DNA of 14,294 bases from an uncultured Lachnospiraceae bacterium (GCA_910588755.1 CAJUQZ010000121.1:1-14294); one strand, 5' to 3'; shown: positions 6,160 through 14,117, counted from the first letter of the stretch. Numbers and translations are program-made. The notes: generated by a model from the letters alone, not told the origin.

Positions 6160-6776
6160 GTATCCTTACTCCTTCTCTCAATCCCGCTCCAAACTCCGCA
6201 CAGTCCCAGTGCAAGGACGATCAGTCCCTTATACCACATACTTTCCCTGGAATCAGGAGAGACTACCCTGACCTCGTATTTCTTTGAGATCATCCGTTCT
6301 GCCTGTTTTGCGCTGTCAACGCCGATCCGCTCTGCAACCACATCATATGGGGGATGGTACTTTAATTTTTCCACCCTTCCAAAGATCTGATACGTCCCCT
6401 CCCTGCTGTCCAAAAACTGTTCAAAACCCCGTCTCTGTTCGTCTGACATGCGCACCACGATATAATTCATCCTGCCCTCATCTGTTGCCATCACATAATA
6501 GCGGTCTGATGTCCATACATCGGACGTGCATACCGGGCCATACCGCTTCTCCCCGTTTGCTTCCTCATAATAATTCCCCACGACCTGTGCTAACGAGATG
6601 TCAAACCGGACATACTCCCCTGCATGGATTTTATCATTATATAAGGATATTTTGACATGGCTTCTGTGATAGAGACCAAACAGGCCTTTTACAGTAAGGA
6701 TACCCCCAAACAGACAGACTACTGCTGAAAGCACCAGAAATCTGGTAATATGGACTGTGTATTGATACCTCGTCAT
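6156..6776 (-). CDS. Unrecognised membrane protein with two terminal helices
   Basis: I do not recognise this 206-residue protein. A membrane helix lies near the N-terminus (about 13-35, FLVLSAVVCLFGGILTVKGL) and another near the C-terminus (about 182-198, GLIVLALGLCGVW), with roughly 145 residues between them. The middle looks like a globular, beta-rich domain (VKISLYNDKIHAGEYVRFDI, RYYVMATDEGRMNYIVVRM, YQIFGRVEKLKYHPPYDVV). With a basic start and a basic tail (ERRSKD), both ends are probably cytoplasmic and the domain outside. The frame is open upstream to 6887, but the ATG at 6776 has AGGGGG (6790-6785) in front and gives a normal start. A sigma-A-like promoter precedes it, and its stop overlaps the cca start (ATGA), so the two are translationally coupled. 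A functional link to tRNA maturation is not implied. Confidence 0.8.
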   Translation of the reverse strand: MTRYQYTVHITRFLVLSAVVCLFGGILTVKGLFGLYHRSHVKISLYNDKIHAGEYVRFDISLAQVVGNYYEEANGEKRYGPVCTSDVWTSDRYYVMATDEGRMNYIVVRMSDEQRRGFEQFLDSREGTYQIFGRVEKLKYHPPYDVVAERIGVDSAKQAERMISKKYEVRVVSPDSRESMWYKGLIVLALGLCGVWSGIERRSKDT

Positions 6777-6813
6777 GGCGCTTTCCCCCTGCAGCGATTT
6801 TCTTTCCCTTCCT

Positions 6814-6842
6814 ATTATATGTGGACAAGCGGATAAAATCAA
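6814..6842 (-). promoter_or_regulatory. Sigma-A-like promoter for the membrane protein-cca unit
   Basis: On the minus strand TTGATT (6842-6837) is followed after 17 bases by a perfect TATAAT (6819-6814); the start would be near 6807, about 30 bases before the ATG. The -35 lies in the loop of a 9-bp stem (GATAAGCGG with CCGCTTGTC, one G-U pair, about 6849-6824) that begins at the GH2 stop codon and has no U-run after it. Confidence 0.6.
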
Positions 6843-6849
6843 CCGCTTA

Positions 6850-9800
6850 TCAAAACATTTTCCCCGCAAACGCCTCCGACTGAACATAGCGCACCAGGCT
6901 CCGATACAGGCAATCCGCCTCCGGGTACTCTTTTCTCAGCGTCAGAAGATCCACCTCGCAGACAAGCATTTTCCTGTCCCCACGCGCCACCTCGTATATA
7001 AGCCCCAGGTTATGATTGCGCTCAAAATTGTCCATCATGCGCACGATTGGCTTGATGGTTCGGATTTCTTCTATTTTGTCCAGTATCCTTACGCGGGCAT
7101 GCATGACAATCTGATACCACTGCGCCGTGGTGTACTCCTCACACGCAAAGCCTGCAAGCGCCGGGTGCCCCACGTCGATCAGAAGCCCCATCGTTCCGAC
7201 AGGAACAGGTTTTTTCGCCTCCATTGAAATCGAACGGAACATCGGATAGCACCAGAAATCAGTACAGTACTCGCCCTTCAGGGTGCTGCCCGGAAGCCCA
7301 GACGGCTGCTTTACGAACAGCAACACGGACTCTCCCTTGTTCCATTCCTCCATCGCAACCCTATTATCATTTGTAATACATACTGTCTTAGGGAGAGAAT
7401 TGTCCTTTGTAATCGCTTTATTTACACTGTCCTTATAATCCTCATACACAAAGATATCGTATGTATTCACAATATCCTCCGCTTCGTCGCTGGTCAGGGA
7501 AAACTGGAGCACATACTCCGCGTTATTTTCACATTCCGGCACTTTCAGCGCTATTGTACCCAGCGTAAAGAGTCCCCTTCCCGATATCGCAGGACAATCC
7601 AAAGTCTGCACGGCAATCTTCTGAAGCCCTGCTGCGCTGTCTGTCTCCTGATTGTTCTTCGCCTGCTCCTGCGCCCGCTTTTTCCAATATACTACACTTG
7701 CGTCCGCCGCTGCCTGCTTTTTCAGATACCACACTGCCGTAAGCCGCACATTTGTAAGCTTTTGCGGACGGTAGTACCGCAGTTTCACCTCGCTGCGAAT
7801 GCAGTCCCCGCCCTTCATCACAAAACTGTCAAGCGCAGGCAGAAGTACCGCGTCGGAGCAGAACATGCGCCAGTCCGCCTTTGTGACAGCGCCTTTGTTC
7901 ACGTTAAACGCATTCATGATGCCCACAAGCGCCGTCCCCTGGCCGGAGAAATCCTTGATGTCAAGCAGCTGGAAACCACTCAGGTTCGCACTGCGAAACG
8001 CCGCTTCAAGCTCGAGCTTGTAGCAGGCCGCCGCCAGCTTTCCCGACGCGCGGAAATAGTCGTCCGCATAGCCAAGCAGTCCCTTCTCCTCCATGCGCTC
8101 CCTGAAAATCTTCATATTTTCAGGCTGCAGCACACCGGTGTAACGCTCGATCTCATGAAAATCCGGCGTAAACTCATACTGTCCGATCTCATGTGAGACG
8201 ACCGGAACCTGCGGAATCACTTCCTCCTCGCCCTCGCCGACTTCCACCTCCTTCACGCCTGTTCCGTACTGTATCTGTATCGTACTCTTTTTAGAGGCCT
8301 CACCCTTTTTCATCTCACCAGGCGATATCATCTCATCGTAATTCCAGTACGCGCCCGGCCGCTCTGTCTGCACAAATCCCTGCGGCGCGTCGCACATCGC
8401 ATAAGAACCGCGGAACAGACGGTATTTCGAGAAACGCACACCGCTGAAAAAGTCGTCGTTAGGCAGCACGGAGGGCACAAACTGGTGGTTGTTGCTGCCC
8501 TGCGTGTACAGATGGCGGCTGTCGTGCGCCCTGAGCACACCCATCATGCGGTTGATCTCCTCCTTGCTGCCCCACAGCTCATTGCCCATGCTCATGCCAA
8601 AATACGACGGAAGATCGCCAAACGCGTCGAGCGCGCGGATCCCCTCCTCCAGCAAAAATTCCTGCTGTTCCCCGTTATAATTCTCATCGCCCTTCTCGTA
8701 AATAGAACCCCAGAACGCAAGCTCCGCCTGCACATAGATCCCTAAATAAGCCGCCGCCAGAAACGCTGCTTTTGGCGGACAGCAGGTGTGATAACGATAA
8801 TGGTTCAGCCCGTACTCCTTGCTGGTGCCGTATACCCGAAGCCACGAATCGAGATCCATCGGCGCGTAGCCTGTCAGCGGAAAAATCATGCCGTCATGCG
8901 TGCCGCGCAGGAAAATTTCCTTGTCGTTGCAGTACAGTGTCAGTCCGTTATGTGTAAAATCGCGCAGCCCAAAATGGCTTGTCCGCTCGCTAAGCACCCT
9001 GTCCCCACGCAGGAGACGGACAGTGAGCTCATATACATACGGCTCGTACTCATCCCATTCCCTCGCATTGTCCCCAAGCGGATATCTGAGCGTCATATTT
9101 GTGTCCAGAACACCGATTTCCCGATCGCCGTCAAGTGTCCCAAATGTCGCCAAATGCAAAATCCCTGCCTGCGCATTCTCCTCCACCTGAGCATTCTCCA
9201 TATGCATTGACGCCTCCGCTTTTGATACTGCATAGATTTCGTCAGGCAATACCGCAAGCGTCTCAATCACATACGGCAAATCCTGTCCTTTGTCCTGCGC
9301 AATCCACTCCCTGCGCGTTTCTGCCGTCTGTGTATACAGCGGCACAAAGTGCTCAAAATCCCTGCCCTCTTTCATCTGCAATCTTGTGAGCTTGCAGCTT
9401 ACACCGACTTGAACACCCTCAAGCGCACCATCATGGGAGAGCCGCAGCCTGATATCCACATTCCTGTCTTTTCTGGACGGATATATCCACATTTGATCAA
9501 TCGAGATATCCACGACCGACTCCAAAAAGATCGCTCCAAGTATCCCGTTCCAGTTTGTCTGCGTGTCGGGCGAAGTCATATGGCCGCCGTTTGAGACATA
9601 CTCTGTGTTGTCTGTCATCACGACAAGCGTGTGCGTGCCGGGCGTGAGCCATTTTGACAGCTCATATCGGTGCTCTGCATAAAAGCTGTCAAAATTCCCG
9701 ACAAGCACGCCGTCCACCCACACCATCGACTTGCGGGTGCGCTCCATAGAGAAAAAAAATCGCTTTCCCCGCTCCGAATCCGGTATATCAATCTGCCGCA

Positions 9801-10008
9801 GATACCATGCATAGCCTTCAAAATGATACGGCTCTGTCAGATACCCCGTAAAGCGCTCAGTCCCCCGCTCGCCCTTGTGCGCCTCCGCTGTCGTCGTTGG
9901 CAGCACAATAGTGTCGTCAAAAGACGTTTTCCTGTAAAACGCCTGCTGTATTCCGGCCTTTTCCCCGTCCAGGGCAAACTGCCAGGTTCCTGATAAATCA
10001 AATTTCAT
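6850..10008 (-). CDS. GH2-superfamily glycoside hydrolase (substrate unknown)
   Basis: From the ATG at 10008 the protein has 1052 residues; an in-frame 33-codon extension has no ribosome site and was dropped, while GAAAGGAAA precedes this ATG. The N-terminal jelly-roll sugar-binding domain spans about 1-175 (LSGTWQFALDG, VDGVLVGNFDSFYAEHRYEL, NWNGILGAIFLES). One or more beta-sandwich domains follow to about 350 (HFGLRDF). The TIM barrel starts near LYCNDKEIFLRGTHDG. The acid/base is most likely Glu477 (SMGNELWG) and the nucleophile Glu607 (VVSHEIGQYEF). Beyond about 700 lie further beta-rich domains. No signal peptide is present, so it acts in the cytosol on imported oligosaccharides or glycosides. 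The HEIGQY nucleophile context differs from LacZ and beta-glucuronidase, so I leave the substrate open. No transporter or regulator of sugars is adjacent. Confidence 0.9.
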   Translation of the reverse strand: MKFDLSGTWQFALDGEKAGIQQAFYRKTSFDDTIVLPTTTAEAHKGERGTERFTGYLTEPYHFEGYAWYLRQIDIPDSERGKRFFFSMERTRKSMVWVDGVLVGNFDSFYAEHRYELSKWLTPGTHTLVVMTDNTEYVSNGGHMTSPDTQTNWNGILGAIFLESVVDISIDQMWIYPSRKDRNVDIRLRLSHDGALEGVQVGVSCKLTRLQMKEGRDFEHFVPLYTQTAETRREWIAQDKGQDLPYVIETLAVLPDEIYAVSKAEASMHMENAQVEENAQAGILHLATFGTLDGDREIGVLDTNMTLRYPLGDNAREWDEYEPYVYELTVRLLRGDRVLSERTSHFGLRDFTHNGLTLYCNDKEIFLRGTHDGMIFPLTGYAPMDLDSWLRVYGTSKEYGLNHYRYHTCCPPKAAFLAAAYLGIYVQAELAFWGSIYEKGDENYNGEQQEFLLEEGIRALDAFGDLPSYFGMSMGNELWGSKEEINRMMGVLRAHDSRHLYTQGSNNHQFVPSVLPNDDFFSGVRFSKYRLFRGSYAMCDAPQGFVQTERPGAYWNYDEMISPGEMKKGEASKKSTIQIQYGTGVKEVEVGEGEEEVIPQVPVVSHEIGQYEFTPDFHEIERYTGVLQPENMKIFRERMEEKGLLGYADDYFRASGKLAAACYKLELEAAFRSANLSGFQLLDIKDFSGQGTALVGIMNAFNVNKGAVTKADWRMFCSDAVLLPALDSFVMKGGDCIRSEVKLRYYRPQKLTNVRLTAVWYLKKQAAADASVVYWKKRAQEQAKNNQETDSAAGLQKIAVQTLDCPAISGRGLFTLGTIALKVPECENNAEYVLQFSLTSDEAEDIVNTYDIFVYEDYKDSVNKAITKDNSLPKTVCITNDNRVAMEEWNKGESVLLFVKQPSGLPGSTLKGEYCTDFWCYPMFRSISMEAKKPVPVGTMGLLIDVGHPALAGFACEEYTTAQWYQIVMHARVRILDKIEEIRTIKPIVRMMDNFERNHNLGLIYEVARGDRKMLVCEVDLLTLRKEYPEADCLYRSLVRYVQSEAFAGKMF

Positions 10009-10066
10009 AATCCATCGTTTCCTTTCTGATAAGTTATTCTTTTTACAAATTTTCGTTTCTACTGTA

Positions 10067-10096
10067 ATCATACCATAACAGAAAATGCAGGTCACA
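10067..10096 (-). promoter_or_regulatory. Possible promoter of the GH2 gene
   Basis: On the minus strand TATGAT (10072-10067) is preceded by TG one base away (10075-10074), an extended -10. GTGACC lies 17 bases upstream as a weak -35, inside the terminator-like hairpin. The start would be near 10060, about 52 bases before the GH2 ATG. Support is modest. Confidence 0.35.
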
Positions 10097-10110
10097 AAAA
10101 CCTGCATTTT
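10082..10110. terminator. Bidirectional hairpin terminator between thiT and the GH2 gene
   Basis: AAAATGCAGGT (10082-10092) and ACCTGCATTTT (10100-10110) are perfect 11-bp inverse complements with a 7-base loop. The T-run is seven on the plus strand and four, then CTGTT, on the minus strand. Since all genes here are on the minus strand, it most likely ends thiT mRNA. Confidence 0.65.
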
Positions 10111-10126
10111 TTTAGAAAAATTGTAT

Positions 10127-10154
10127 GTACTTTTAGTTTAGTACTTTTAGTTTT
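10127..10154. repeat. Two tandem 14-base repeats downstream of thiT
   Basis: GTACTTTTAGTTTA (10127-10140) is followed directly by GTACTTTTAGTTTT (10141-10154), 13 of 14 bases identical. A related TACTTTTAG also occurs in the thiT leader (about 10966-10974). No function is evident. Confidence 0.6.
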
Positions 10155-10178
10155 GCATGTATAGGCGTGGCCAGTACC

Positions 10179-10904
10179 CTACTCCAGCGCGAGCTTGCGA
10201 ATCCTGCCCACGGCCGTCCTCACTGGCGGCAGTAAAATAACCGCGATGCTCACAGCGGCCTCCGCAAAAATATAGCTGCCATTATATGCCAGCGAATACG
10301 GCAGCACGCCCCAGCCTTCCCAGGCATAGTCCGCAAAGAAAATACACCCTGAAAGCACCACAAACACATAGCGCCCCAATACCCCGACAATGTATCCCTT
10401 CAACAGACCATTTTTCGCATTTGAAAAAAGACCGGACAGGCCAAGCGCGCCAAACGCCAGCAGATAGTCCATGACAAGCTGCAGCGGAAACAGGACATAC
10501 GGATCAATCAGAAGCTGCAGCACCCCGTACGCCAGCGCCGTCATCATCCCCGCGCCAAGTCCGAAAAAATACCCTGGCAGACAGATGACAAGCATGGACA
10601 GCAGCGTAACCGAACCGCCATATGGAAAATGAAACACCTTGATATACGACAGCACTGTGCCGAGCGCGACTGCCATCGCACAGAAGGCCAGCTGCTTTAC
10701 GGTCAGCCTGCCGCTTTGAATCCCGCTTCCCATGCCGTTTGCAGACGGCTCCTGCCTTTCTTTCTGCCTTTTTGCATAACCCTTTGCAAAGGCCGCCGCA
10801 GCCGCGAGCAACAGTACCAGCACCGCCGCAAGCAGCACACTGCCAAGCGCCGTCGGCACGAAAGTCGTTCCGCCCCATTCGTCTACTACTACATTGTACA
10901 ACAT
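10179..10904 (-). CDS. thiT: ThiT, thiamine-specific S component of an ECF transporter
   Basis: The protein of 241 residues belongs to the ThiT family, membrane proteins that bind thiamine and share an energizing module (EcfA, EcfA', EcfT) encoded elsewhere. Family signatures are YIKVFHFPYGGSVTLLSML, AYGVLQLLIDPYVLFPLQ, MDYLLAFGALGLSGLF and FADYAWEGWG..YSLAYNGSYI. The start is the ATG at 10904 because it follows an ideal AGGAGG site; a longer frame starts at a GTG (10961) with no such site. Residues 1-66 are an extra part compared with a minimal ThiT: a membrane helix (about 18-42) and a charged linker (KGYAKRQKERQEPS) before the canonical six-helix domain (about 67-241). A TPP riboswitch upstream independently confirms the thiamine link. 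It is followed by a terminator, so it is probably monocistronic. Confidence 0.94.
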   Translation of the reverse strand: MLYNVVVDEWGGTTFVPTALGSVLLAAVLVLLLAAAAAFAKGYAKRQKERQEPSANGMGSGIQSGRLTVKQLAFCAMAVALGTVLSYIKVFHFPYGGSVTLLSMLVICLPGYFFGLGAGMMTALAYGVLQLLIDPYVLFPLQLVMDYLLAFGALGLSGLFSNAKNGLLKGYIVGVLGRYVFVVLSGCIFFADYAWEGWGVLPYSLAYNGSYIFAEAAVSIAVILLPPVRTAVGRIRKLALE

Positions 10905-10912
10905 AAAAAAAT

Positions 10913-10935
10913 CCTCCTTCGTCTTCGCGAGGAGG
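10913..10935 (-). promoter_or_regulatory. thiT ribosome binding site and masking hairpin
   Basis: On the minus strand CCTCCT (10935-10930) is exactly complementary to the thiT Shine-Dalgarno AGGAGG (10918-10913), with an 11-base loop that can itself pair CG with CG. The ATG follows eight bases later. This is the expected off-state hairpin of a riboswitch acting on translation initiation. Confidence 0.7.
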
Positions 10936-10991
10936 TCAGCATCGTAGCCATACTTTTTCACATGATACTTTTAGAAAACCGACGCGATTTC

Positions 10992-11015
10992 ATACAACGA
11001 TCATGCATCGTGTAT
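10992..11015 (-). promoter_or_regulatory. Second hairpin in the thiT leader
   Basis: On the minus strand ATACACGAT (11015-11007) pairs with ATCGTTGTAT (11001-10992), one base bulged, around a 5-base loop. It lies between the TPP aptamer and the ribosome site. No U-run follows, so it is not an intrinsic terminator; it is probably part of the expression platform or a spacer. Confidence 0.4.
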
Positions 11016-11052
11016 ATTGATCCGCGGACAGGCCAAAAGTCCATGTTCCCAT

Positions 11053-11126
11053 ACTGCTTCCTTACGCCGGTATTATCCGGTTCAAGTAATGAGGGTAAAG
11101 TCTCAGCGATGTGCACCCCTAGCTTT
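11053..11126 (-). ncRNA. TPP riboswitch (THI element) aptamer
   Basis: Read on the minus strand, the hallmark blocks occur in order: GGGGTGC (11119-11113), GCTGAGA (11107-11101), ACCC, GAACC (11083-11079), GGATAATACC (11078-11069) and GGCGTAAGGAA (11068-11058). A short closing stem GCT/AGC (11123-11121 with 11058-11056) is visible. The aptamer begins about ten bases after the predicted transcription start and lies about 150 bases before thiT. TPP binding is expected to reduce ThiT synthesis, here most likely by blocking translation. Confidence 0.96.
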
Positions 11127-11139
11127 TTGTACAGGAACA

Positions 11140-11168
11140 ACTATACCTTTTTTTCAGGCTCCTGTCAA
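11140..11168 (-). promoter_or_regulatory. Sigma-A promoter of the TPP riboswitch-thiT unit
   Basis: On the minus strand TTGACA (11168-11163) is followed after 17 bases by TATAGT (11145-11140). The start near 11133 places the aptamer at the very 5' end of the transcript and gives a leader of about 229 bases before thiT. Confidence 0.8.
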
Positions 11169-11205
11169 GAGAATTATTTGTTATTATACAGTATTATTAC
11201 ATTTA

Positions 11206-13200
11206 TCACACATATACAATTCTGTAATAACTTCCCGACGTGAGCCTAAATACGATGAAATAAATCACTGCAAACACTGCCGCTGTCATCGCCAGGCACA
11301 CCGCAAACAACTGCACATTTGTTAGTCCAAACAGCATCAGCATCAATTTTAGCATCGGAAATGCCATCACAAGATGAATCACCGCCACTGTGATCGGCAG
11401 GAAAAAAACAGTGCGGACTTGCGTATTGATCGCGGCCCGAACCATACTCTTACTCATGCCCACTTTGGTCATGACCGCAAAGCGCTCCCTGTCCTCAAAC
11501 CCTTCCGAAATCTGCTTGTAATAAATGATCAGCACCGTAATTGCCAGAAACAAGATCCCCAGAAACAGCCCCAGAAACAAAAAACCACCGTTCATTTCCA
11601 TATACTCATCACGCTGCTCCTCCCTAGAATACAGCAGGAATCTGCCTGATCCTGTCTGTGCCATGCAGGCAGCCACTGCCTCCCTTACCGCAGCTGCATA
11701 CAGCATTTTCTCCTCCCGCGTCCCGTCAATCTCCACACCAACATGATACTGGATTTCCGCCCCTGCGCACATATCCTCCAGCGCATTGTCGTCTGCCACG
11801 ATAAGATAAAACACCTCCATATCGCCCAGAAAACCTTCCACTTCCTTATCTGGAAAATCCTCTGGCAGCGTTAGTGTCCCTGCAACCTGATACGTATTGC
11901 CAAAAACCTTGATAACATCGCTTGCATATTCCTCTGGTGATGAGACCATCACGCTCTCTGGCGCAAACGCTCCAATTGCCTGACCTGCATACATTTCATA
12001 GTCTTTTTGGGTCATCAAATAGAGCATACCCATCTCCGAAAAACCATACGATCCGTCCTCATTGTCATAGAGCTCAATCTCACTCCCTACACGATGTGTC
12101 ACATACACAACATCCGCATATTCTGACACTTCTGTCACTTTTCTGTCCTGCTTTTCCGCAACAGTCAGAAACTGCTGCTGCAGCTGTTCCCGATACGCCT
12201 CATTGGGAATACTATCTAAATAAAATGTAGCGTCAATCTCCTTATCAAATGAACTGTGCAACGCGTCCTCCACACCTGCGTACAGACACACCGTCGTCGA
12301 TACGATCACAAGCACCATCGTGGAAAGAATGCAGATATTGGCAAGCCCAACCGCATTGCGCTTCATGCGGTACATCATACCCGACACCGTGATAAAATGC
12401 GATGTCTTGTAGTAATATTTCTTATTCTTTTTCAGCAGCTTGAGCACCGCAATGCTCACAGACAGAAACAATTCGTATGTTCCCGCAATAACCAGCACCA
12501 CCGCGATAAAAAACGTATTGACCGCCTCAAGGACACCGTTCACATGAATTGCCAGAAAATATCCTGCCAGAATACATGCAGCCCCAACTGCCGCAGCAGC
12601 CCACCTGGCTCTTGGTTCGCGCTCCCCAACATTATTTCCATGCAGCAGCGCAATGGGATTTGCAAGTCTGATCTGTATAAAATTATAACCAAGCATCAAC
12701 ACATACACAGCTGCAAAAAGCTCCGCTGTCTGCAGACATCCCCAGCCTGAAACATAGAATGGAATACTCTCTGTCAGCCCTGTCAGCCTGCACAAAAACA
12801 TTGTCACCAGCTTGTTGAACACAATACCGCACGCAAGACCACCGCCGACCGAGATGGTATATAAAATCACCGCCTCCCACGCCAGCACCCTTGCGATATG
12901 CCGCTTCTCCATGCCCAGTATATTGTAAACACCCAGCTCCTTCTTGCGGCGCTTCATCACAAAACTGTTCGTGTAGAACAGGAATATGCACACGCAAGCC
13001 CCGACGATCACAACCCCCATAAACAGCATGATCGCTAGTACGCCACCACCGCGCATCCGACCGATGCTGTCATTCCCCTGAATAGCACGCATGATATAAA
13101 ACATCATCGCTGATATGATACCAGTGAGAATATAAGGCAGGTAAAACTGCCTGTTATTTTTTAAATTTGTCACTGCCAATCTGTAATATAAACTTCTCAT
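11206..13200 (-). CDS. BceB-type (FtsX-like) ABC transporter permease
   Basis: The protein has 664 residues and the BceB layout. There is a first helix at about 21-38, a cluster of helices from 55 to 305 carrying an FtsX domain (KRRKKELGVYNILGMEKRHI at about 84-101), and a large extracellular domain of about 225 residues (311-535) between helices 7 and 8. A second FtsX domain lies at the C-terminus (RERFAVMTKVGMSKSM). This domain placement is characteristic of BceB permeases, which recognise peptide antibiotics such as bacitracin or lantibiotics, or free their lipid targets, and signal to a partner histidine kinase. GGAGG (13210-13206) precedes the ATG at 13200, so I do not use the start five codons upstream. 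It lies 14 bases after the ATPase gene. No histidine kinase or response regulator gene is in the window, so the substrate is undetermined. Confidence 0.92.
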   Translation of the reverse strand: MRSLYYRLAVTNLKNNRQFYLPYILTGIISAMMFYIMRAIQGNDSIGRMRGGGVLAIMLFMGVVIVGACVCIFLFYTNSFVMKRRKKELGVYNILGMEKRHIARVLAWEAVILYTISVGGGLACGIVFNKLVTMFLCRLTGLTESIPFYVSGWGCLQTAELFAAVYVLMLGYNFIQIRLANPIALLHGNNVGEREPRARWAAAAVGAACILAGYFLAIHVNGVLEAVNTFFIAVVLVIAGTYELFLSVSIAVLKLLKKNKKYYYKTSHFITVSGMMYRMKRNAVGLANICILSTMVLVIVSTTVCLYAGVEDALHSSFDKEIDATFYLDSIPNEAYREQLQQQFLTVAEKQDRKVTEVSEYADVVYVTHRVGSEIELYDNEDGSYGFSEMGMLYLMTQKDYEMYAGQAIGAFAPESVMVSSPEEYASDVIKVFGNTYQVAGTLTLPEDFPDKEVEGFLGDMEVFYLIVADDNALEDMCAGAEIQYHVGVEIDGTREEKMLYAAAVREAVAACMAQTGSGRFLLYSREEQRDEYMEMNGGFLFLGLFLGILFLAITVLIIYYKQISEGFEDRERFAVMTKVGMSKSMVRAAINTQVRTVFFLPITVAVIHLVMAFPMLKLMLMLFGLTNVQLFAVCLAMTAAVFAVIYFIVFRLTSGSYYRIVYV

Positions 13201-13214
13201 ACCAACCTCCATCA

Positions 13215-13973
13215 CTATGCGCCCTTTTTGGCCAGTACTGTAAGTGTGTCTGAAATTTTTGCGTAGAGCTGCTCGTTTGTCAGATTCCCGCGGTACAGTT
13301 GATGGAAGACCTCACCGTCCTTTATAAACAGAACACGGTCTGCATGGCTGGCCGCATCCGTGCTGTGCGTGACCATCAGAATCGTCTGCCCGTCGTTATT
13401 GATTTCTCGAAACACCGTCAGCAGCCCCTCTGTCGCCTTGGAATCAAGTGCTCCTGTCGGCTCATCTGCAAGAATCAGCTGCGGGCATGTAATGATTGCC
13501 CTCGCCACCGCCGTCCGCTGCTTCTGCCCGCCCGAAACTTCATACGGATACTTTGAAAGCAACTGTGAAATGCCAAGCCTATCTGCAACCGGCTCGATCA
13601 ACTGCTCCATCTGCGCGACGGATTTCCCCTGCAGAACCAACGGCAATAAGATATTGTCCCTTAACGAAAAATTATCCAGCAGGTTAAAGTCCTGAAACAC
13701 AAATCCAAGATTGTCACGCCGAAATGCCGACAGCTCCTTCTCCCGAATCGCCATTAAGTCCCTACCGTTTAGCAGCACCTCACCGCCTGTTGGTTTGTCT
13801 AAGGATGCGAGAATATTTAAGAGCGTTGTCTTGCCCGAGCCAGACTCCCCCATGATTGCCACGTACTCGCCCTCCTCCACCGAAAAGTTCATGTTCGAGA
13901 GCGCCTGCACCTTCGCGCTGCCAAAACGCGTTGAGTAAATTTTGCTTACATTTTTTACCTCTAAAATTGCCAT
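13215..13973 (-). CDS. BceA-type ABC transporter ATP-binding protein
   Basis: This 252-residue ATPase has every nucleotide-binding motif: Walker A GESGSGKT (42-49), Q-loop Gln94 in FVFQDFN, signature VSGGQ (146-150), Walker B LILADE with Glu171, D-loop ALDS and H-loop His203. It belongs to the MacB/LolD/BceA group (FQDFNLLDNFSLRDNILLPL) and is the partner of the permease that follows 14 bases after its stop. The ATG at 13973 begins MAILEVKNVSK and is preceded by AAAGG; an in-frame GTG 11 codons upstream has a less usual start and is not preferred. The promoter and operator-like sequences lie in the 300-base leader upstream. Confidence 0.95.
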   Translation of the reverse strand: MAILEVKNVSKIYSTRFGSAKVQALSNMNFSVEEGEYVAIMGESGSGKTTLLNILASLDKPTGGEVLLNGRDLMAIREKELSAFRRDNLGFVFQDFNLLDNFSLRDNILLPLVLQGKSVAQMEQLIEPVADRLGISQLLSKYPYEVSGGQKQRTAVARAIITCPQLILADEPTGALDSKATEGLLTVFREINNDGQTILMVTHSTDAASHADRVLFIKDGEVFHQLYRGNLTNEQLYAKISDTLTVLAKKGA

Positions 13974-14108
13974 CTTTGCCTTTTGTCCTTTCCTTTTTCC
14001 TGACACTGCAGTACACAGTTTAAATACTGTATTTGCCCGCCTTGGCGCGCATTTGAAAAATATTTCGTCCCTTCACTGCCTGTCGCCTGCATTTGTGTCT
14101 GTAATTGC

Positions 14109-14117
14109 AGTATAGCA
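14109..14117 (-). promoter_or_regulatory. Extended -10 promoter candidate for the BceAB-type genes
   Basis: On the minus strand TGCTATACT combines the extended TGn element with a -10 of TATACT (14114-14109). No -35 resembling TTGACA lies 17 bases upstream, as expected for a promoter that needs an activator. The start would be near 14102 and the palindrome at 14167-14182 would be centred about 72 bases upstream of it. Confidence 0.45.

Noticed and set aside
6777..6887. In-frame 37-codon extension of the membrane protein overlapping the GH2 end
   Set aside because: The ATG at 6776 has an AGGGGG site and a promoter just upstream, and the extension would overlap the GH2 stop and destroy the normal membrane-anchor start.
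8003..8024. CAAGCTCGAGCTTG palindrome
   Set aside because: It lies inside the GH2 coding sequence and encodes ordinary residues, so a chance dyad is the simplest account.
10009..10107. In-frame 33-codon N-terminal extension of the GH2 protein
   Set aside because: It would be read from within the terminator hairpin and lacks a ribosome site; the GH2 jelly roll begins at MKFDLSGTW.
10958..11140. A 60-codon minus-strand frame in the thiT leader
   Set aside because: It is read through the TPP aptamer, whose conserved blocks explain the sequence better; it has no ribosome site.
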